The notes below the pieces were generated by a model. The model saw nothing but the letters and a program-made list of their open reading frames with translations, made no database searches and had not been told where the DNA came from. DNA of 64,000 nt from Eunapius fragilis (taxonomy: Eukaryota > Porifera > Demospongiae > Spongillida > Spongillidae): assembly GCA_963681505.1 (NCBI GenBank), contig OY811992.1:2637072-2701071 (forward strand). Reading direction: 5' to 3'. Every line of letters begins with the position of its first letter. Position 1 is the first letter of the stretch. Positions 56,816 to 64,000 of the stretch are shown here, piece after piece. The translations under genes were made by a program, and so were the position numbers.

Positions 56816-59531
56816 CGATGACACATTGGACAGGTTAGGCGGGTCAAAGTTCTTCACCACCTTGGACCTCGCCAGTGGGTACTGGCAGGTAGAAGTGGCC
56901 ACAGAAGATAGGCGAAAGACGGCATTTGTAACACCGGAGGGACTTTTTCAGTTCAAGGTAATGCCGTTTGGCCTTTGTAATGCCCCTGCTACTTTTCAAC
57001 GTCTAATGGACAGGGTATTGGGCGGCCTTAAATGGTCAAGCTGTTTAGTGTACTTTGATGACATCATTGTTATTGGTAGCACTTTTTCGGAGCACTTAAA
57101 GCATTTGGCAGCTGTACTAACCCATCTCAGGCAGTCTGGGTTAAAACTGAATCCAACTAAATGCAAACTTTGCCAGCAGCAAGTGACGTTTCTAGGACAC
57201 ATCGTTTCTACCCAGGGCATATCCACAGACCCGGAAAAGGTCGAAGTGATTGCAAAGTGGCCTACACCTCAATCTAAGCGTGATGTCCAACAGTTTTTGG
57301 GACTGGCGAATTATTACCGCAGATTTATCAAGGATTTTGGTGTCATCGCTAAGCCACTTAATCGACTAACAGAAAAGAATGCCGCGTTTGAATGGTCAAC
57401 TACGTGCCAGCATGCTTTCGAAAACCTTCGAAAGTGCTTGGTGGAGCCCCCGGTTCTGGCCTACCCAAACTACACGAGGGACTTTCTCCTAGATACCGAT
57501 GCTAGCAACTGTGGGATCGGTGCGGTACTCTCGCAAGTTGATGATTCTGGTGTTGAAAGAGTTATTTGTTATGCTAGCCGCTCTCTCAGTAGACAGGAGC
57601 AGAGATACTGCGTGACCCGAAGGGAATTGCTGGCGGTCATGGAGTTCACTCAGCATTTCCGCCACTACCTCTTAGGAAGGAAGTTCATCTTAAGAACCGA
57701 CCACGGGTCACTCGTCTGGCTAAGAAATTTTAAGGAGCCAGAGGGACAGCTGGCTCGATGGCTTGAACGCCTGGAAGAGTACAACTTCACAGTGGTTCAT
57801 AGAAAAGGATCTCAACATAACAATGCAGATGCTCTTTCGCGATTACCTTGTCGGCAGTGTGGGCGTGATAGTCATACCCCAGAAAACAGTAATGCGACAC
57901 TATCTGAAGTAATGGGAGTTGTGACCAGCAGTCCTTTCCAGACATACAGTACCAAGGAGATGCGTAAGTTGCAAATGGAGGATGCTATTATTGGACCAGT
58001 GTTTGCTGCAGTTAAGAGTGGGAGGCGACCACTGGCGGATCAGGTAAGTGCATGGCAAAGAGAGAGCAAGTGGTTGCTACAACAGTGGGAGTCTCTGTGT
58101 ATGTATAATGGGCTAATGTACAGGAGAAATTTTCTCGAGCAGATGACTAAACTCCAACTAGTGCTGCCCTACTCCCTGCATTGCGAGGTATTGAAAGAGC
58201 TCCACAAAGGCGCTGTGGGTGGACACCTTGGTAAAAGCAAGATGCTGGGACGACTCAAAGAACGTTTCTATTGGCCTAGTTGCAGTGATGCAGTATCTGA
58301 GTGGTGTAAGTCATGTATTAAGTGTGCCACTAGGAAGACCACAGTACCAAAAGCAAGGGCAGGCCTTCAGACTATCCGAGCTGGGTACCCCATGCAGATA
58401 GTGTGTGTGGACATTATGGGGCCACTACCAGAGACGGAGAGAGGGAGCAAGTATGTCTTGGTAGTGGCAGACTACTACACTAAGTGGGTGGAAGTCTACG
58501 GCATCCCTAATCAGGAGGCAACTACTGTAGCAGTAAAGTTAGTTGATGAAATGTTCTGCCGTTTTTCCCCTCCCGAACAGCTACACTCGGACCAAGGCCG
58601 CCAGTTCGAATCCCAGCTTATTAAAGAAATCTGCAATTTGCTTCACATCAGGAAGTCGCACACCACCCCATATAGACCTCAAGGGAATGGAATGGTGGAG
58701 CGATTTAACCGGACCCTTCTGGACATGCTGGCCACAGTGGTTGGAGATCACCCATCTGACTGGGAAATGTGCATTCGAAAACTGTGTTTTGCTTATAACA
58801 CAAGTACCCATTCTTCCACAGGCTTCACACCATTCTATCTGATGTTTGGTCGTCAGGCATCCATTCCTGTTGATTTGATGTTCCCTTTTAACCTAGGTCC
58901 TGAAAAGGAACTTCGGACGTATGTGGAGCAGTTGCGGAAAGGATTGCGTGATGCTTATGCTATCGTCCGGGAGAACTGTGACGCCGATCACCGTCGGCAA
59001 AAGGCCTTGTACGATCGCAAAGTCTCTGGTCAACCGTTCGGAAAAGGGGCTTTAGTGTGGCTGTTCGACCCAGCAGTACCACGTGGGAAATGCAAAAAAC
59101 TTCATCACCCGTGGAAAGGCCCTTTCGTAGTCGTGGATAAAGTGGGCGACAGCACCTACAAGATTCAGAGGAAAGAAGGTGGGAAGTTTCAAATTGTTCA
59201 TTTCGATAGATTGAAGCGGTGCAATTTGAGCGAATCCAGAGATGACCCTTTACCACCTCCTACACCGCCTATTACTGCTCACCCTGACGGAGACAGTAAT
59301 GTTCAGGAGAAGGATGAATTAGTACTACTGGATGACGACGACGATGATGACGACAATGTGGACCGTGAAATTGCCGAGCAAATCATTCCGGAAGGAAACC
59401 TCCTAGGCCAGGGCCAGGCAGTTGCAGAAGTCCCTCTAGCGAATCCAGAAGCAGCCGAAACCATCCGCCGACGTTACCCAGGCAGACACCGTCAGGCTCC
59501 GGACCGCTACGGCCCCTACGTCTCATTTTAG
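56796..59531 (+). CDS. Gypsy element 3 RT core, RNase H and integrase
   Basis: The 911-codon frame starts at YPLPRVDDTLD and holds RT with FDDIIVIG (57.05 kb), RNase H with DTDASNCGIGAVLSQ (57.49 kb), the integrase HHCC finger (58.20-58.34 kb) and core motifs CVDIMGP, LHSDQGRQFES and GNGMVERFNR. A GPF-type module (HPWKGPFVVVD) and an acidic run (LLDDDDDDDDN) precede the C-terminal RRYPGRHRQAPDRYGPY. All catalytic Asp/Glu checked are in place, so apart from the two shifts upstream the element looks competent. Confidence 0.85.
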   Translation, partial: PYPLPRVDDTLDRLGGSKFFTTLDLASGYWQVEVATEDRRKTAFVTPEGLFQFKVMPFGLCNAPATFQRLMDRVLGGLKWSSCLVYFDDIIVIGSTFSEHLKHLAAVLTHLRQSGLKLNPTKCKLCQQQVTFLGHIVSTQGISTDPEKVEVIAKWPTPQSKRDVQQFLGLANYYRRFIKDFGVIAKPLNRLTEKNAAFEWSTTCQHAFENLRKCLVEPPVLAYPNYTRDFLLDTDASNCGIGAVLSQVDDSGVERVICYASRSLSRQEQRYCVTRRELLAVMEFTQHFRHYLLGRKFILRTDHGSLVWLRNFKEPEGQLARWLERLEEYNFTVVHRKGSQHNNADALSRLPCRQCGRDSHTPENSNATLSEVMGVVTSSPFQTYSTKEMRKLQMEDAIIGPVFAAVKSGRRPLADQVSAWQRESKWLLQQWESLCMYNGLMYRRNFLEQMTKLQLVLPYSLHCEVLKELHKGAVGGHLGKSKMLGRLKERFYWPSCSDAVSEWCKSCIKCATRKTTVPKARAGLQTIRAGYPMQIVCVDIMGPLPETERGSKYVLVVADYYTKWVEVYGIPNQEATTVAVKLVDEMFCRFSPPEQLHSDQGRQFESQLIKEICNLLHIRKSHTTPYRPQGNGMVERFNRTLLDMLATVVGDHPSDWEMCIRKLCFAYNTSTHSSTGFTPFYLMFGRQASIPVDLMFPFNLGPEKELRTYVEQLRKGLRDAYAIVRENCDADHRRQKALYDRKVSGQPFGKGALVWLFDPAVPRGKCKKLHHPWKGPFVVVDKVGDSTYKIQRKEGGKFQIVHFDRLKRCNLSESRDDPLPPPTPPITAHPDGDSNVQEKDELVLLDDDDDDDDNVDREIAEQIIPEGNLLGQGQAVAEVPLANPEAAETIRRRYPGRHRQAPDRYGPYVSF

Positions 59532-59546
59532 AAAGAAAGGGAGCAA

Positions 59547-59675
59547 TGTAACGAGTTGAATTGTGCGCTTGCGCACACAAAAGTACAAGTGTATGGAATG
59601 ACTGATCGTATATATATTTTTGTAATGCTGTATTGTAATTGCTGTGATTGTCATTACTTTTGGCCAATCATTACA
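59547..59675 (+). repeat. 3' LTR of gypsy element 3
   Basis: 129 bp, two substitutions from the 5' LTR. Confidence 0.9.
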
Positions 59676-59716
59676 CGTGCAACTGGGTACTCAAATCATA
59701 GCAGAGATAGTATAAC

Positions 59717-60004
59717 GAGTAAACAAAAACATTCTCTAACGAGAGAGTCGTTGGTATATAGGATTGACCAATGGAGGTGTAAAAAGCACGGAAACAAGAG
59801 TGACAGAAATTTTACTGGAAAATTGAAATAGGCCTATATTTAGCCCATTACTCAGACATGCGCTGTTATATTGTGAATGTGCTAAATATAGGCCTATGCC
59901 TATTTCAATTTTCCAGTAAAATTTCTGTCACTTATGTTTCCGTGCTTTTTACACCTCCCTATATACCAACAACTCTCTCGTTATAGAATGTTTTTATTTA
60001 CTTG
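59717..60004. mobile_element. Foldback MITE copy 5
   Basis: Near-perfect inverted repeat: GTAAACAAAAACATTCTCTA at the left pairs with TAGAATGTTTTTATTTAC at the right, and the inner arms (ATTTTACTGGAAAATTGAAA / TTTCAATTTTCCAGTAAAAT) pair exactly. The inner stem sequence is unlike that of copies 1 and 2, yet complementary within itself. Confidence 0.8.
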
Positions 60005-60230
60005 TTTCATGAGTTTTTTTTTTCGCCCTATCAGCAGTATCGCAGTCAATAATCAAATATCTTTTAAAATTATTATGATTATTTTTATAAGAATTAGTTG
60101 AATGTTTGATGATGTGTCCACACCCCCGTGCCCTCTTCTTCTTCGGGGACATCCTCCTCCCGGCCTCCCCGCCATGCTTGTTCTGGCCAGGCGGGTCAGG
60201 GTTGCAGTGGCCATGCAAGCCAGGAGGTAA

Positions 60231-60360
60231 GCACTGCTGGTGGTGGTGAGGGCAGCACTGCTGGTGGTGGTGAGGGCAGCACTGGTGGTGGTGGTGAGGG
60301 CAGCACTGGTGGTGGTGGGGGGGGCAGCGCTGGTGGTGGTGGCGGGAGAGCAGCGCTGCT
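60231..60360 (+). repeat. 24-bp minisatellite (GGT-rich), about 5 copies
   Basis: Tandem units GCACTGCTGGTGGTGGTGAGGGCA, then variants with GGTGGTGGTGGTG. Both strands are open across it because the unit is a multiple of three, giving His/Cys/Pro-rich or Thr/Ser/Ala-rich readings. I regard coding as unproven. Confidence 0.8.
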
Positions 60361-60936
60361 TCACGAGGTGGCAGGGTGAAAGGGAGAGGAGTCGGAATAT
60401 GAATGTAGTCATCTTCTCCCTCCTCCGACCCCACGTTGGTGAAAAAACCTCTGAGGTCTTCAGCTGCATGCCATCTACATGTACGTGACAGAGAGTATGA
60501 TTAACTTTCTTTTTTCAAGCAAAGTGCAAAGCCTAGAATCAGCATAGTGTTAAATTTTTACCTCTGTTTGCAAAGTGCACTATTCAGTCTTTTATACCTT
60601 GCAAAGCCTTAACACGTGTGTAGACTGCAGTGCTAAAAATCTATGGGTCCAATTCCATCATATAAATGACAGGGAGGGAAGGGGTGTATGTGTGTCAGTT
60701 GTGCTAAAAATCTATTGGTCAAATTTGATCTAGTAAAAATGCTCCCATCTAAACATGGAGGTGTAGCCTACATGCAATAGATGGATAGTGTGGAGGAACT
60801 CATGAAGTGAACTACATGGATCAGTGCAGATCGATAAGGAAGCCTTATCAGATTAAAACAATAGACATTACTGTACACACATTTGAGTCACCATGCATGC
60901 TTTACATGTGAAGTGAATGGTTTTGTGCAGATCCAT
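60361..60936. other. Intergenic stretch, no gene seen
   Basis: No exon or RNA gene recognised. Confidence 0.35.
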
Positions 60937-60944
60937 GCTGTACA

Positions 60945-61029
60945 TAGACGGGCGGGCCCTACTACCGCGTTTGGTCAGGTAGTAGGGTGACAAGCCCGAC
61001 CAAACGCGGTAGTAGGACCGCCCGACTAA
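60945..61029. mobile_element. 85-bp hairpin insertion with 8-bp target duplication
   Basis: Two arms of 27-28 nt (CGGGCGGGCCCTACTACCGC... at 60949-60976 and its complement at 60998-61024) pair with a single mismatch/indel around a 21-nt loop. Outside the ends TAGACGGGCGG and CCGCCCGACTAA lies the exact direct repeat GCTGTACA (60937-60944 and 61030-61037). An 8-bp duplication fits hAT-like transposases; the assignment is inference. Confidence 0.75.
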
Positions 61030-61037
61030 GCTGTACA

Positions 61038-62045
61038 AATGTTGCATGCACAGCTTTTTAATGTTAATTAATACCATAACATACCTTTGGGCGGTAGTGG
61101 TAGTCCTGCGGTACCGCGGAAGCACATTTAGCCAATCGGACAGCGGGGTCATTCCAATACCGACTCCTTTTAGATGCTTTAATGACAGCTGAATTGTCCT
61201 CGTATTTCTGCCTGTTAGCAGCGTCGAGGTCCTCTTCATATCGCCGCCTTATAGCAGCACGGTTTTCCTCGAGTTAGTTAGTGCGCTGTAGTTGTCGCAT
61301 TCGTACAGAGGCCATTTTCTTTTCGGGATCGGCCTTGTAGCTGTCGCGTACAGAGGCCTTCTTTTTTTCGGGATCGGCCTAGCAACTGTCGCATACATGT
61401 ACAGTGGCCTTCTTTTTTCCGGATTGGCCTTGTAGAGCGCTCGGTCTTTAAGCTTTGTTCTCGTCTTGCTTTTGGAGGTATTTCGCTTGTTGCTTTGATC
61501 TCTTCATTTGATTACACGAAGCATTTTAAAAACATTAAATAGCCAAAGCAACAACTAAACTGCGATAGAAACATCAATAAATTTAGTGTAGGTTAGAGTT
61601 TTTATACTGCCTAAAATTATTTATAAAAATCTATTTTATATCATTATTAAATAGAACTTGATATATATGACATGTAAGGATAACGTGCCGGTAAATTTCG
61701 AAGCGATTGGTACTATTGCCGTTCTTCAAAACCGTTTGTAGCTTGAGTTATACCTTCCTAAGAAGAAGACGATGACGACCAATAATTATTTTGGGACTGG
61801 GCACGAGAAACAGGAAATTGTTTTGTTTCTCAATAACCACACCGTTTTATGACACGAACAAACGTAGAACTGTAGATCGTTGTGCTTTCATTCTATCGCT
61901 ATAAAGAGATAAGCGATCCGTTTCTCCATTGTCCCTCCAGACGCTAGTGAAGTTTTATTAATGACTTCATCTTCTATATATTATCTCTGACTTCATCAAC
62001 CCTCAATCAATCCTATATTGAACCTGCTGCCGCAGGTTCAGATGT
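61038..62045 (-). mobile_element. Family B element copy with the best coding remnant
   Basis: The right end has the perfect hairpin TGAACCTGC-tgcc-GCAGGTTCA (62019-62040). To its left, after about 500 bp of the non-coding family core, the minus strand from 61510 encodes MKRSKQQAKYLQKQDENK, then repeats ending (A/N)(D/N)PEKKKA at about 61420, 61370 and 61325, and then RRRYEEDLDAANRQKYEDN and RSRYWNDPAVRLAK (61120-61250). Such Lys/Glu repeats precede the catalytic part of some invertebrate mobile-element proteins; the catalytic part is absent here. Stops and shifts (e.g. TAA after NKA) make it inactive. The 85-bp hairpin insertion lies just beyond the preserved coding end. Confidence 0.55.
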
Positions 62046-62799
62046 GCAATGGAAAATCGTGGTACAGTGGAAATCGTGTGAATTTTGGTCACTTGAATGT
62101 ATTTTGATTAATGAGGACGTAAATAAAAATCTAACAACGCTCGTTTGTTGCATATGTGTTTTTCAATAAGCATTCACAACTAGAATGCGTCACGTGATTT
62201 TCACTACGATTATTGATAGTAAACAAATTACCATTATAGTTTTAGGCACATTTCTCTCTCGCACGGCTACGAATCATTACGAATCATTGCACATAAGGAG
62301 AGTGGCCATTTTACCATCGTTTGCTTGAGTTAGATTTTTAGTCCGGTAAAAGGAAACGGTGTTTTCGATTCAGACGCCATATTTGATATCGTTTTGTGTT
62401 AGGCAAGCCGCTTCGCTTTGCATATTATGTCTCGCAAACTTATAAGATAGCGGTACGATCTTTACTTTATCGTTTGAACTCTTTTTTATAGTGTCAACGC
62501 GCCACGCATCGCAAAAAAATGCTTTCAAAGAAATAGGGCTTGACAGCACAGCCATTTACAATGAATTACAATAAAATAGTAACGTTATTCAAGTTATCCA
62601 CTAGTTATTCGCTGAGGGCGTTGGTAGTGTTGTTAAAAGCGAAAACGGTTTTTTTCAGAGCGTCGCTTGCCGAGAAAGGCTAGTCGAGCTGCAATGTCTG
62701 CTTGGAAAACCGCTTTCTGTGAAGAAATCTCCAAGGGGAGACCCGCGAGCTGGGGCAGCAGCGAAACGGTCCGTACAGCGAGCCAGCAAGATTTTGTAG
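62046..62799. other. Intergenic stretch, no gene established
   Basis: AT-rich up to about 62.6 kb, then more GC-rich. A reading frame at about 62692-62796 (SPRGDPRAGAAAKRSVQRAS) ends in TAG directly before the ATG of the next entry; it may be an upstream part of the same unit with a lesion. Confidence 0.35.
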
Positions 62800-62972
62800 A
62801 TGAGCGCGACGAAGAGAAGGACTGCAGCTGCAATCGTAAAAAGTGCCGCGAAAGAGTTGCAGTCTCTAGCGGAATTTATGCCTAACCTTGCTGATGAAGA
62901 TGCAAGAACACTTGCATACTACATTGAATTGGCAGATGGCGTATCTCCCATTCGTGCTCGAAACAAATTAAA
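62800..62972 (+). CDS. Possible coding exon, unknown function
   Basis: An ATG at 62800 opens MSATKRRTAAAIVKSAAKEL, then a helical, Ala/Leu-rich stretch (FMPNLADEDARTLAYYIELA, then RARNKLK) up to a strong donor AA|GTAAGT at 62973. The product to that point is 57 codons with no known motif. It is more GC-rich than its surroundings. It could be the first coding exon of a host gene or of a mobile element whose remainder is beyond the BEL fragment; no second exon was found in the window. Confidence 0.35.
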
Positions 62973-63244
62973 GTAAGTCAAATGTTCTTGGTAAGTGTGA
63001 TAACAGTGAAAAGATGGTCTTCGTCGTGGGAAGCTAATGAAAACAGGATCTATTTGATTATAGGACATGAAGAGTTATAGTCAGTATACAGTATACATGT
63101 TCAGACATGCATGTGCAAGATCTTTACAATCGCAGGATCACTGTAGATTTCGTACGCGACAATCCACCCGCACTTCACGTTCAAAGGAATAATAAATCAC
63201 GCGACACACATTACAATTATTACGTAACAACTAAATATCAGACA

Positions 63245-64000
63245 CTCCCCTTTGACTGGCATAGCTGGTCAACAAGGGACATGGTTAACAAAGGGTTCAA
63301 TCATTCAGTAGTTCCTGTACCCTAAATCTGGTGGCCTGGGCTGCTACCCTTCTAGGACGATGAGAATCCTTATCCTCCTCAATGATAGGATCAACCAAAC
63401 ACTCTCCTTGGTCAGTGGCAGGTTCTTGCAATCCTGAAGGTACTACATCAGTCTCGAGTGGATAGATGTGCTGAACAGGTCGCCTCAACAGTATTGGACG
63501 TCTATCACCTGATTGCACGCGTAGGGAAGCCCCCCTTACGCTTTCATCTGAACCATGTAGCAGCTCCTCAACTCGACCCATTCGCCACAAGGACCTTGGT
63601 TTGTTAGGCTCATGAATCAGTACTACATCTCGCACGGCGATAGCATCGTTGGTAGGCCTTGCTTGTAAGTTACGGTGACTTTCAATCCGGTGAGATACTC
63701 AGCCTTCCATCTTTCCCAGAAGTGGTGCAGAATTCTGTTTAGATAGACCATCCGCTGCGTCAGGCCAGTTCGGTCAGGATTGGTTCCGAAGTCTGGGTCT
63801 GTCTCACTGTTCACCGAATCAGGTAAATTGAGCAGACGGTGACCAACAAGCAAGTGGGATGGTGTGAGCGGTTCATCCACATCCTCTGATGACACATAAG
63901 AAATGGGGCGAGAGTTGAGAGTGGCTTCGACCTCCACCAGAACGGTGAACAATTCATCATGTGACAATCTGGCTTGCCCAACGACCTTCAGCAGGCATCT
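63245..64000 (-). mobile_element. BEL/Pao LTR retrotransposon, 3' part of pol (runs off the window)
   Basis: The minus strand encodes the C-terminal region of a BEL/Pao Pol: EATLNSRPISYVSSED, PLTPSHLLVGHRL and WERWKAEYLTGL (integrase end), then RDVVLIHEPNKPRSLWRMGR and GDRRPILLRRPVQHIYPLE, the small C-terminal domain typical of BEL/Pao (DUF5641-like). The two parts are in different frames, with a single-base lesion near 63685. The stop is at 63297. A purine tract AAAGGGGAG ends at 63245 and the LTR would start TGTCTGATATTTAG at 63244 and run leftward; the LTR's far end was not found. The rest of the element lies beyond position 64000. Confidence 0.75.

Larger units (their letters stand above)
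54638..59679 (+). mobile_element. Ty3/gypsy-type LTR retrotransposon 3 (young)
   Basis: Bounded by the 4-bp target duplication CGTG (54638-54641, 59676-59679) and two 129-bp LTRs that differ at only two sites, so it is recent. LTR ends are TGTAA...CATTACA. CTGGCGTAGTCGGCAGC follows the 5' LTR (primer site) and AGAAAGAAAGGGAGCAA precedes the 3' LTR (purine tract). Three frames carry Gag-PR, the RT start and RT-RNase H-INT; two one-base shifts break it. Confidence 0.9.

Noticed and set aside
60945-61029. The hairpin as a bacterial-type transcription terminator.
   Set aside because: Eukaryotic context, no T run, and an exact 8-bp direct repeat on both sides points to transposition.

Overview
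This window is metazoan nuclear DNA: introns with GT/AG borders, extracellular domain exons in matching phase, several classes of retrotransposon and many short DNA elements. The mix of NIDO, SRCR and calcium-binding EGF exons, a frizzled/adhesion-like seven-helix receptor, BEL/Pao and Ty3/gypsy elements and AT-rich intron sequence suggests a marine invertebrate, most probably a demosponge. That assignment is inference; no species marker was seen.

Layout. Positions 104-1398 (+) hold the last two exons of a seven-transmembrane receptor with one frame break. A dead LINE fragment follows (1810-2946), then a 1.3 kb inverted-repeat DNA element (4082-5387) carrying a tiny zinc-ribbon ORF. From about 52.65 kb down to 6.87 kb on the minus strand runs what I read as one large cell-surface receptor gene: signal peptide, NIDO domain (3 exons), a Cys/Asn-glycosylation-rich exon, three two-exon SRCR domains interspersed with EGF exons, a tandem array of ten more EGF exons, a transmembrane exon and a short tail with three tyrosine motifs. 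Every extracellular exon from the third onward joins in phase 1, so the exons are interchangeable modules. If all intact exons are used the product is about 1,350 residues.

The EGF array (about 9.5-27.8 kb) consists of roughly 1.5-1.8 kb tandem units. Each unit has one intact EGF exon, the first third of an SRCR exon cut at the same codon, a decayed SRCR remnant whose Thr-Val-Cys codons have in five units expanded into (CA)n microsatellites, and a copy of an interspersed element (here 'family B') ending in a 9-bp-stem hairpin. A second, roughly 3.9 kb tandem duplication (30.05-37.08 kb) copies an SRCR plus EGF cassette. Two Ty3/gypsy elements with very short LTRs and exact 4-5 bp target duplications sit antisense in introns of the gene (37.2-41.4 and 47.9-52.2 kb); a third lies upstream of it (54.6-59.7 kb).

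The right end holds a hairpin MITE, a 24-bp minisatellite, an 85-bp perfect-hairpin insertion with an 8-bp target duplication, a family B copy with recognisable coding remnants, a possible exon of unknown function, and the C-terminal part of a BEL/Pao retrotransposon running off the window. The most interesting items are the modular receptor with its ITAM-like tail, the compensated hairpins of family B and of the 250-290 bp foldback MITEs, and the origin of microsatellites inside a dying protein-domain exon.
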